This document shows positions 21,047 to 28,298 of a DNA stretch of 64,000 nucleotides, one piece after another. The stretch comes from Pseudonocardia autotrophica. Lineage in GTDB: Bacteria; Actinomycetota; Actinomycetes; Mycobacteriales; Pseudonocardiaceae. The notes beneath the pieces were generated by a model. That model ran no database searches. It saw only the letters and a program-made list of their open reading frames with translations, and was not told where the DNA came from. The stretch covers positions 1 to 64,000 of the forward strand of contig NZ_JNYD01000015.1 of assembly GCF_000717175.1 (NCBI RefSeq). Direction: 5' to 3'. Positions within the stretch are counted from its first letter, which is position 1; each line of letters begins with the position of its first letter. Both the position numbers and the translations under genes were made by a program.

Positions 21047-21736
21047 TCAGCTCGCCGACGCGTACCGGTCGGCGGCGGCCCAGACGTCCCGCGCGTAGTC
21101 GACCGACCGGTTGTAGGCGAGCACGCCCTCCCACCAGCCGTCGCCGGCCGCGGTGTCCCGGTCGGCGGAGCAGAGGTACGCGGCTGCGGCCCGGGCCGCG
21201 GCGTCGACGTCCTGCGGGTTCCCCTCGCCGAAGCGGGCCCAGGTTCCCGGCAGGAACTGCATCGGTCCGACGGCCCGGTCGTGCTCCCTGTCGCCGTCGA
21301 GCCGCCCGCCGTCCGTGTCCGGGATCGCGCGGGTGCCGTTCAACCCGTCCAGCCGGATCCCGACGATCGGGGGCGTGGCGACGCCGTCGACGAGCCGCGC
21401 GCCGTGGATCCGACCGTGGTTCGACTCGACCCGCCCGATCCCGGCGAGGGTGTTCCAGGTCAGCCCGCAGCCGGGCGTCCGGTCCCGCTGGGTCTGTTCG
21501 GCCGCCGCGTACGCCTGGAGGGCCCGGGCCGGGATGCCCGTGGCCCGGGCGCGCTCGCTCGCCCACGCCGCAGGGTCCGCGTCCGAAGGCACGGGCGGCG
21601 CGGGTGTCACAGGGGTGCCGCGTGCGACGACGCCGGGCCGATCCTGCTCGCGGCCGGGCTGCCCGAGCGTCGCGACGCCGAGCACGAGCAGCCCCACGAC
21701 AGCGAACACCCCGAGGAGGATCGCGAACGGACGCAC
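21047..21736 (-). CDS. LpqU-like lytic transglycosylase
   Basis: A 229-residue protein with an N-terminal membrane anchor (FAILLGVFAVVGLLVLGVA, residues 4-22) and no lipobox cysteine. A proline-rich linker follows, then an SLT-type domain: LTWNTLAGIGRVESNHG contains the catalytic glutamate, and AVGPMQFLPGTWARFG and GVLAYNRSVDYARDV complete the fold. It should cleave peptidoglycan glycan strands outside the membrane. Position next to mazG and near eno matches mycobacterial lpqU (Rv1022). GTG 21736 is the start. Arrays of the same 22-bp repeat, in opposite orientations, lie on both sides. Confidence 0.88.
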   Translation of the reverse strand: MRPFAILLGVFAVVGLLVLGVATLGQPGREQDRPGVVARGTPVTPAPPVPSDADPAAWASERARATGIPARALQAYAAAEQTQRDRTPGCGLTWNTLAGIGRVESNHGRIHGARLVDGVATPPIVGIRLDGLNGTRAIPDTDGGRLDGDREHDRAVGPMQFLPGTWARFGEGNPQDVDAAARAAAAYLCSADRDTAAGDGWWEGVLAYNRSVDYARDVWAAADRYASAS

Positions 21737-21810
21737 GACTCCGACGCTACGGACGGGAACTGAGAGCGGTCTGAGCCCGACCTCCCGGGATGTGCGACTC
21801 GGACGCCCGA

Positions 21811-21914
21811 AACTCCCGACTCGCGGTGCCGGAACTCCCGACTCGCGGTGCTACAACTCCCGACTCGCGGTGCCAGAACTCCCGACTCGCGGTGCCAGAA
21901 CTCGCGACTCGCGG
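21811..21914 (-). repeat. right array of 22-bp repeats, inverted relative to the left array
   Basis: The unit AACTCCCGACTCGCGGTGCC plus two variable bases is repeated five times (21811-21914, the last copy partial and changed). It is the reverse complement of the unit at 20901-21010 with small consistent differences. The array fills the gap between the mazG stop and the upstream region of the LpqU-like gene. Confidence 0.9.
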
Positions 21915-21919
21915 GGGGG

Positions 21920-22831
21920 TCAGGCGGGCCAGGCGCGGCGCCAGGTCTCGGGGTCGAGGGAGTGGGGGTCGGCGCCCTGGGCGGCGGCGGAGCGCTCCGC
22001 GGCCCGGACCCGGTCGGCGAAGGCGCGGGCGGCGGAGCGCAGCTCGGCCTCCGGATCGGCACCACCCAGCTTGGCCTGCGCGACCTGCCGGAACAGCTCC
22101 TCCCCCACCCTGCCTCCGGCGGGCAGCAGGTCCTCGGGGAGCCCGGCGCGGGCGGTGCGGGAAACCAGCTTCGCGGCGAGCGCGACGGCCGGCTGCCCCA
22201 GCGGCACCCCGTCGACCGACGAGCTGCGCTGTTTCTCCGCGCGCTTGAGCTCCTCCCACCGTCCCTCCTGCGCGGTCGCTGTCTCGATCCGCTCGGACCC
22301 GGCGAAGACGTGCGGGTGCCGCCCGACGAGCTTGGCCACCAGCCCGTCGGCCACCGCGTCGATGTCGAAGGCGCCCTCGGCCGCCTCCTGCGCGACCCGG
22401 GCGTGGAACAGCACCTGGAGCAGCACGTCCCCCAGCTCCTCGCGCATGTCGGCGCGGTCGCCGTCCTCGATCGCCTGGTAGAGCTCGTAGCACTCCTCGA
22501 CGAGGTACTGCAGCAGCGACTCGTGGGTCTGCTCGGCGTCCCACGGGCAACCGCCCGGCGAGCGCAGCCGGTCCATGACGGCCACGGCGTCGAGCAGCGC
22601 GGCACCCTCGGGCTCGGGCACGGCGACGGCGCCCGCGGTCGGCTCGCAGGTCAGCAGCACGGCGTCGTCGGGAAGCTGGCCGGCCACGGGCTCGGCCCCG
22701 GCCGCCTCCACGACGTCCGCGGGCACCGAGGGGTCCGCGTAGACGGCGGAGGCGGCGCGCAGGGCGGGCAGCGCGGCGGCCGGCAGGACGGCGCCGAGCC
22801 GCCGGGACAGGACGATCACCGTGGGAGCCAC
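21920..22831 (-). CDS. mazG: nucleoside triphosphate pyrophosphohydrolase MazG
   Basis: A 303-residue protein. After an N-terminal extension of about 85 residues of the actinobacterial type comes the MazG domain: RLRSPGGCPWDAEQTHESL, the EExxE motif in LVEECYELYQAI, and REELGDVLLQVLFHARVA with the second acidic set. It hydrolyses dNTPs and NTPs, including oxidised ones, to monophosphates and so helps limit mutation. Its place between mfd and lpqU is the mycobacterial order. The C-terminus LDPETWRRAWPA sits 5 bases from the repeat array. Confidence 0.93.
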   Translation of the reverse strand: MAPTVIVLSRRLGAVLPAAALPALRAASAVYADPSVPADVVEAAGAEPVAGQLPDDAVLLTCEPTAGAVAVPEPEGAALLDAVAVMDRLRSPGGCPWDAEQTHESLLQYLVEECYELYQAIEDGDRADMREELGDVLLQVLFHARVAQEAAEGAFDIDAVADGLVAKLVGRHPHVFAGSERIETATAQEGRWEELKRAEKQRSSSVDGVPLGQPAVALAAKLVSRTARAGLPEDLLPAGGRVGEELFRQVAQAKLGGADPEAELRSAARAFADRVRAAERSAAAQGADPHSLDPETWRRAWPA

Positions 22832-22865
22832 GTCCCCAGTCTCCCCCGGCGCCGGGCGCCGGGTC

Positions 22866-23777
22866 TCAGCCCCCGGCCGGGCCGATGATGGTGCCGGACT
22901 GCTGCCCCTCGGCCACGACCCTCATGCGCACCGGGTCCCACACCCCGAACCGTGGGTTGACCTGGACGTTCCCGGCGTCGGGCTGGGTCAGCCGCTCCCC
23001 GATCGACGCCAACGTGTCCTGGTCGATGGAGGTCGCGGCGGACGGGCCCTCCGCGGGCGCGTTCGTGACGCGGTCCGTCACGTGCAGCACCAGCCAGATC
23101 CCCTGGCCCGGGGAGGGCTGGAACGCCACGGTCTGCCCGGCGGGCGTGCCGAACAGGACGGTCGTGGCGGTGTCGGGGTCGGTCGCGGCGCGGTAGGTCT
23201 GGCCGGTCTGCGCGGTGCGCGGGTCGGCCAGCACCTCACGGGCCCGGTCCCCGCCGGCGGCGACGGCACGGGCCTTCTCCTCGGCGTCGGCCTGCGAGGT
23301 CGCCGCGACGAGGTCGGCGGTGACGGCGAGCCCGTCGACGTACTTCTCGGCCAGGGCGATCGCGAGCAGCCGGTCGCGGGCCCGCTCGCGCAGGGCGGCG
23401 CCCTCGAACAGGCTGCGGTCCAGCTGCAGGGCCGAGGGGTCGGCGAGCAGGGCGTCGACCCGGTCCTCGCCGACCGTGATGCCCTCGCGCGCCGCCGCCG
23501 CGGTGACCAGCTCGTGGCTGACCTGCGTGCTCACGACGTACCGGGCGACGTCCGCGTCGGCGATCTCGCCGGTGCTCTGCGCGGAGAGCTCGGCCTTGTG
23601 CGCCAGCGCGGTGTCGATCCGGCTCTGGACCTCCGCGAGGCCCACCGACCGGTCCGCCACGATCACCGCCGACCCGACCTGGCTGGGACCGCTGCCGCAG
23701 CCCGCGGCCACCGCCCCCACCGCGCACGCGGCGACGATCACTCGGCCGATCCGGCCCGGGCGTCCGATGCTCCGCAC
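22866..23777 (-). CDS. SurA N-terminal-domain lipoprotein
   Basis: A 303-residue exported protein. The signal ends with lipobox AVAAGC (Cys 27 from GTG 23777). It contains VGSAVIVADRSVGLAEVQSRID, the SurA_N-like opening, a long helical region, and a C-terminal segment with FGVWDPVRMRVV. No parvulin active-site motif is evident, so it may be a chaperone and not a prolyl isomerase. GTG 23777 has AAGGTGA upstream; an alternative start is GTG 23786. It lies 34 bases upstream of mazG on the same strand, which suggests co-transcription. Confidence 0.8.
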   Translation of the reverse strand: MRSIGRPGRIGRVIVAACAVGAVAAGCGSGPSQVGSAVIVADRSVGLAEVQSRIDTALAHKAELSAQSTGEIADADVARYVVSTQVSHELVTAAAAREGITVGEDRVDALLADPSALQLDRSLFEGAALRERARDRLLAIALAEKYVDGLAVTADLVAATSQADAEEKARAVAAGGDRAREVLADPRTAQTGQTYRAATDPDTATTVLFGTPAGQTVAFQPSPGQGIWLVLHVTDRVTNAPAEGPSAATSIDQDTLASIGERLTQPDAGNVQVNPRFGVWDPVRMRVVAEGQQSGTIIGPAGG

Positions 23778-23827
23778 GGCCGTCACCTTCTCACGGCCGG
23801 ACGTGCGACAGATCACCCCACCCGGAT

Positions 23828-24406
23828 TCAGCCCACCCGGACGACGACGGTGTCGCACACCTTGTCGGCGAAGGTCTGGCGCCGCTCGTCCCACAGCGGC
23901 CAGAGGTAGCCCAGGTACAGCGGCGCCGCGTCGAGGACGTGCGCGAGCTGGTGGGCGAGCGTCGCCCAGAAGCCGAGCGTGCCGCCGTCGCGGGCCTGGA
24001 CCAGTCTCGTGCCCATCAGCTGCTTGCCGAGGCTCTGCCCGGTGGTGCCCTGCCGGTAGCAGGTGTTCCACAGCGCGAAGGCGAAGGCGGCGAGGTAGAA
24101 GACGCCGGCGATCCCGAAGACCACCCCGAGATCGTTCGAGATGGCGAGGCCGAGCAGTCCCAGCGAGGCGATGACACCGGGGATCAGCCCGTCGACCAGC
24201 GCCGAGCCCACGCGGGAGCCCCAGGAGGCGTAGTCGGGCCGCGGCGGGACCGGCGGCGGGTAGGCGCCGTAGGGGGCCGGGTACTGCGGCGCGTACGGCC
24301 CGCCGTAGGGCGGCTGCGCATACTGCTGGGGCGCGTACTGCGGCGCGTACTGCGGCGGCTGCGGCTCCCACGGTGTGCGGGGCGGCTGCGGCGGGGTGAC
24401 GGTCAC
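23828..24406 (-). CDS. RDD family membrane protein
   Basis: A 192-residue protein. The first 55 residues are a proline/tyrosine/glutamine-rich tail with repeated QYAP and PYG units. The RDD domain follows: PDYASWGSRVGSALVDGLIP, then two to three helices with VIASLGLLGLAI and VFYLAAFAFALWNTCYRQGTTGQSLGKQLMGTRLV. Function is unknown; some RDD proteins are ion exchangers. GTG 24406 has GGAGGA three bases away. It is upstream of the SurA-like gene on the same strand. Confidence 0.85.
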   Translation of the reverse strand: MTVTPPQPPRTPWEPQPPQYAPQYAPQQYAQPPYGGPYAPQYPAPYGAYPPPVPPRPDYASWGSRVGSALVDGLIPGVIASLGLLGLAISNDLGVVFGIAGVFYLAAFAFALWNTCYRQGTTGQSLGKQLMGTRLVQARDGGTLGFWATLAHQLAHVLDAAPLYLGYLWPLWDERRQTFADKVCDTVVVRVG

Positions 24407-24653
24407 GGGTCCTCCGGGCGGCTGGGTCGTCGGCGCGGGTGATCAGCGCGGCAGCCCGGACTCGACCGGCGGACCTCCGCCGTTAGCACCGCTCCGAGGA
24501 CCGCGTGGGTGGGTGTCGGGCGATCGCCGGACCCCTACCCGCGCGAACCTGACATACCGTCGACCGTGCCCGGTGCCTGCGGTCCACCGCCCCGCAGGTG
24601 CCGGGCCCGCGTCGGTCCCTGCGATCCGCGGATCCGGCCCGTACGCTGCGGCG

Positions 24654-25382
24654 ATGACGAACCGGCTGGCCAACGTCGTGGTCGACGGCACGGACCCGCG
24701 GCGGCTGGCCCGGTTCTGGGCCGAGCTGCTGGGCTGGCCGGTCGCTCACGAGTCGGACGACGAGGTGGACGTCCGGTCCCCGCACGCGCCCTGGACGTTC
24801 GACCTGGTCTTCGGGTCGGTGCCGGAGCCGCGGAGCGGGAAGAACCGCATTCACCTCGACCTCGCGAGCAGCTCGCCCGGCCACCAGCTCGAGCTCGTCG
24901 AACGGGCCGTCCGGCTCGGCGCCCGGCCCGCCGACGTCGGCCAGCACGCCGTTCCGTGGGTGGTGCTCGCCGACCCCGAGGGCAACGAGTTCTGCGTGCT
25001 GGAGCCCCGTGAGGAGTACGCCGGGGCGGGTGCGCTGGCCGCGGTCGTCGTCGACGTCCCGGACCCCTCGGCGGCCGCGGAGTTCTGGTCCGCGGTCGCG
25101 GGCCTGCCCGTGGGCCGGGACGACGGCACCGTGGCCGGTCTGCGCCCGCCGCCCGGCCTGCCGTGGCTCGAGTTCCTGCACTCGACCGCGCCGAAGACAC
25201 GCAAGGACCGGCTGCACCTCGATGTCGACCCGGTCGGCGACCAGGCGGCCGCGGTGGCCGAGCTGGAGCGGCGCGGCGCGACCCGGGTGGACGTCGGGCA
25301 GGGCCCGGAGGTGTCCTGGGTGGTCCTGGCCGACCCGTGGGGCGGGGAGTTCTGCGTGCTCCGGCCCGGGGTGACGGGCTAG
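24654..25382 (+). CDS. two-domain VOC (glyoxalase-like) protein
   Basis: A 242-residue tandem duplication of a glyoxalase_6/VOC module. Half one runs from ANVVVDGTDPRRLARFWAEL to LADPEGNEFCVLEP. Half two runs from AVVVDVPDPSAAAEFWSAV to LADPWGGEFCVLRP. Such proteins bind metals or small ligands and include resistance proteins and isomerases; no specific role is seen. ATG 24654 has no strong ribosome site. Its TAG stop shares the bases CTAG with the stop of the converging response regulator. Confidence 0.85.
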   Translation: MTNRLANVVVDGTDPRRLARFWAELLGWPVAHESDDEVDVRSPHAPWTFDLVFGSVPEPRSGKNRIHLDLASSSPGHQLELVERAVRLGARPADVGQHAVPWVVLADPEGNEFCVLEPREEYAGAGALAAVVVDVPDPSAAAEFWSAVAGLPVGRDDGTVAGLRPPPGLPWLEFLHSTAPKTRKDRLHLDVDPVGDQAAAVAELERRGATRVDVGQGPEVSWVVLADPWGGEFCVLRPGVTG

Positions 25383-26017
25383 AGCCCCGCGAGGTCGATC
25401 AGGCCGTCCTGCAACGCACGGGCCACCAGCGCCGCCTTGGTCGTGGCCGGGCGGCCGGCGTCGGCGTACTTGATCCGCACCCGTCCGATGTAGGTGTCCA
25501 CTGTCTTCACGGAGAGGTGGAACCGCTGCGCCACCAGCTGCTTCGAGTCGCTCTCGAACCAGGCCAGCAGGACCTCGCGCTCGCGCTCCGACAACACCGG
25601 GCGGTCCGGCCGGGGGTCGGCGGCCATCGCCCCGCCGAGCACCGGCGGCGTGTAGGGGCGGTCCTGGACCACCGCGCGCAGTGCCGGGATCAGGTGCTCC
25701 GGCCCCTCGGCCTTGGTCAGGTAGGTGGCCGCACCCAGCTCCAGGCAGCGCAGGGCGGTGTCGCTGTCGGCGTGCTGCGAGTAGACGACGACGCGGCGGC
25801 CGGCGTCGACGAGCCGGGCCAGGTCGCCGTAGGCCGGGGAGCCCGACCCCAGCTGCAGGTCGAGCACCACGGCGTCGGCGGCCGGCTCCTCGAGCGCCAC
25901 CTCCACCCGCGCTCCCGAAGCCAGCACCCGGATCTCCGGCTCGGCGCGGGCGCACCAGGCGCGCACGCCGTCGACGATCGCCGGGTGATCGTCGACGATC
26001 ACGATCGAGGGGCCCAT
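25379..26017 (-). CDS. NarL/LuxR-family response regulator
   Basis: A 212-residue response regulator. The receiver domain has acidic residues in IVIVDDHPAIVDG (D9, D10) and the phospho-acceptor D53 in VVLDLQLG. The C-terminal LuxR-type helix-turn-helix is LSEREREVLLAWFESDSKQLVAQRFHLSVKTVDTYIGRVR (residues about 145-185). ATG 26017 has GGTGGAGG upstream; ATG 26032 is an alternative. It overlaps the second sensor gene by 19 bases. With the two upstream sensor genes it forms a two-component operon whose signal and targets are unknown. Confidence 0.9.
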   Translation of the reverse strand: MGPSIVIVDDHPAIVDGVRAWCARAEPEIRVLASGARVEVALEEPAADAVVLDLQLGSGSPAYGDLARLVDAGRRVVVYSQHADSDTALRCLELGAATYLTKAEGPEHLIPALRAVVQDRPYTPPVLGGAMAADPRPDRPVLSEREREVLLAWFESDSKQLVAQRFHLSVKTVDTYIGRVRIKYADAGRPATTKAALVARALQDGLIDLAGL

Positions 26018-27114
26018 CTCGCCTCCACCCATGTCGCACCGTCGGCCTCGACCGTGCTGGTACCCACATCCGCGACGTCCAGCCCCGGTACCCGCGCGGC
26101 GCCGTCCGTCACCACCCCGACCACCACCGCCCCGGCGACGCCGGCGAGCGTGACGCGGGCCGCCGCCCGGGCCGCGTGCAGGGCGGCCTCCGCCGTGGCG
26201 AGCAGCGCCCCGGCCGCGTCGGCCGGCAGGACGGGCCGCTGTCCCCGCTCGGAGTACCGCACCACCACGCCGCGCCGCTCCGCGATGTCGATCAGCACGG
26301 CGAGCTCGGCGGCCAGCGCGTCGGCGGCGTCGCCCTCCTCCGCGAACATCCGGCGCAGCCGTGCGGCCGCCCGGGCCGCGGCCTGCTGCACCTCGGGATC
26401 GGAGGGGGCGAGCGTGCCGTCGCCGATCCCCTGCAGCAGCGGCAGCGCCACCGCGCGGAGCTCGGCGTACCGGGCCTCCCGGTCGGTGTGCACCGTCCGG
26501 GCGACCTCCTCGGCCGTGCGCGCCCGCGCCTCCGACTCGGCGGCCTCCGCGGCCTGCCGGGCCACCGTACGCAGCGCCGACCCCGCGAGCGCGATGGCGA
26601 GCTGGAACGACGTGATGCCCACGGCCGTGACCCCGAAGGTCACCAGCGTGAGCTGGTCCGTCCGCCCCGTCGCGACCAGCAGCCCGAGCAGGAACAGCAG
26701 GTGCACCACGATCAACGCGACGAGCCCGCGCAGCCGGGCGCCCGCGAACAACAGCAGCCAGATCCACCCGACGACGCCGTACCCGACGTGCGCCGGCCCG
26801 ACGACCTGCGCGGGGTCGAGGGCCAGGGCGATCAGGACCGCGAGCGCGAGGACGCCGAGCGCGACCGGCATCCGGGCCCGCCCCCAGAAGCGGTGCCGCG
26901 CCACCAGCACGGCGTCGACGGCCGCGACGGCGACGAGCAGCCCCCAACCGACGGGCGCGACCCACGGCGGGTGGAAGGCCGCCGCCCCGTCGAGCAGCTT
27001 CGGCAGGCTGAGCCCGAAGAGGATCACCAGCGTGATCACGGTCTGGGCGATCCGCAGGCCTCGCAGCAGACGGACCTCGAGATCGCTCGGCACCGCGTCG
27101 GCGGGCCCGCTCAC
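25999..27114 (-). CDS. sensor-like membrane protein, degenerate histidine kinase
   Basis: A 371-residue protein with five or six N-terminal membrane helices (LRIAQTVITLVILFGL, WVAPVGWGLLVAVAAVDAV, LRGLVALIVVHLLFLLGLL and others). A coiled, alanine/arginine/glutamate-rich cytoplasmic part follows, then an ATPase-like tail (GALLATAEAALHAARAAARV). No H-box histidine, N-box or DxGxG motif can be found where a NarX-type kinase has them. It may be a partner subunit of the upstream kinase or a signalling module that has lost activity. It starts at GTG 27114, overlapping the upstream kinase stop (GTGA). Confidence 0.75.
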   Translation of the reverse strand: MSGPADAVPSDLEVRLLRGLRIAQTVITLVILFGLSLPKLLDGAAAFHPPWVAPVGWGLLVAVAAVDAVLVARHRFWGRARMPVALGVLALAVLIALALDPAQVVGPAHVGYGVVGWIWLLLFAGARLRGLVALIVVHLLFLLGLLVATGRTDQLTLVTFGVTAVGITSFQLAIALAGSALRTVARQAAEAAESEARARTAEEVARTVHTDREARYAELRAVALPLLQGIGDGTLAPSDPEVQQAAARAAARLRRMFAEEGDAADALAAELAVLIDIAERRGVVVRYSERGQRPVLPADAAGALLATAEAALHAARAAARVTLAGVAGAVVVGVVTDGAARVPGLDVADVGTSTVEADGATWVEARWAPRS

Positions 27115-28220
27115 CGCGGCCACTCCAGCCGCACCTCGGTGCCCTCCCCCGGCGCCGACCGGACGACGGCCCGGCCACCGGCCCCGGCCATCCGCTCGGT
27201 CACCGAGAGGGCCAGCCCGACCCGGCCAGCGGGAACCCGCGCCGGGTCGAAGCCTCGCCCGGCGTCGCGCACGGTCACCCGGACCCGGCCCACGTCGACC
27301 ACCGCACCGACCTGGGCGGTCCCCGTCCGCGCGTGCCGGGCGACGTTCTCCAGCGCCTCGGCCAGCGCACCGCCCACGGCGCCGGCTGCCGCCTGGGGCA
27401 GCCAGAGATCGCCGTCGGCCCGGAGGTCGACCGGGATCCGAGCGCCCTCGACGGCGTGGCGGACCACCTCCTGCAGGCAGCCGGCGGGCGTGGTTGCGCC
27501 GTTCAGCGCGGCGACGTCCCGGGCCACCTGATCGCGCAGCCACGGCTCCCGGCCGTCGACGCCGCCGAGCCCGACCATGAGCAAGGTGCTCGCGGCGGTG
27601 TCGTGCACCGTCGCCCAGTGGGCACGCTGCTCGGCGCGCCGCGCCCGGGCCAGCTCGGCCTCCCGCTCGGCGGCGAACCGGCGCGCCATCCGCTCGTCGG
27701 CCACCTCGCCCCCGCGCTCCACCAGCCGTCGGACCAGCCGGGACAGCGCCACCTCGACGGCCGTCCAGATCCCGCCGACGGCGAGCGCCTGCCCGACCGT
27801 GACCTCCGGCGCGAGCGCGGCCCCGACCACGAAGGCCAGGCACACGGCGGCCGCGGCGAGCGCCCCGGGCAGCGGCCGCACGTGCCACTGCAGCGCGACG
27901 ACGGCGACCGACGCCACCGGTGACACCCATCCCAGCATCCGCAGCAGCAGCGCCGGGTCCACGAGGAGCGGCTGGGCCAGGCACAGCGCGCACATCACCG
28001 CGATATCGACGATCCAGACCCAGGTCCGCGGCCGGGTCCGCATCAGGTACAGGTAGGCGACGCTCCACCCGAACAACGCGACCGCGACCGCGCCGCAGAC
28101 CACCGGCCCGGCCGGGGGGTCGGCGAACGGCGCGGCCAGCGCCATCAGCATCCCGACCAGCGCCCGGGCGCCCGCCGCGTAGCGCAGGGCGAACCGGTCG
28201 ATGAGGGTCGCTGTCGACAT
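27111..28220 (-). CDS. two-component sensor histidine kinase
   Basis: A 369-residue membrane kinase. About five to six hydrophobic helices occupy residues 15-155. Then a linker helix leads to the phospho-acceptor H206 in WATVHDTAASTLLMVGL, the N-box ALAEALENVARHA, the G1 box VTVRDAGRGFDPARV and the final GLALSVTERMAGAGG with GEGTEVRLEWPR. The order fits the HPK7/NarX-type kinases that pair with LuxR-type regulators. ATG 28220 was chosen because MSTATL begins shortly before the first helix; the ribosome site is weak. It is coupled to the second sensor gene and the regulator. Confidence 0.88.
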   Translation of the reverse strand: MSTATLIDRFALRYAAGARALVGMLMALAAPFADPPAGPVVCGAVAVALFGWSVAYLYLMRTRPRTWVWIVDIAVMCALCLAQPLLVDPALLLRMLGWVSPVASVAVVALQWHVRPLPGALAAAAVCLAFVVGAALAPEVTVGQALAVGGIWTAVEVALSRLVRRLVERGGEVADERMARRFAAEREAELARARRAEQRAHWATVHDTAASTLLMVGLGGVDGREPWLRDQVARDVAALNGATTPAGCLQEVVRHAVEGARIPVDLRADGDLWLPQAAAGAVGGALAEALENVARHARTGTAQVGAVVDVGRVRVTVRDAGRGFDPARVPAGRVGLALSVTERMAGAGGRAVVRSAPGEGTEVRLEWPR

Positions 28221-28298
28221 GTCGGGAGGCTGGTCGCAGGGCGCGACCACGCCGTTACATCCCGCTGCTCAGGGGCTGGACGACTGTCAAGCGTTCCC

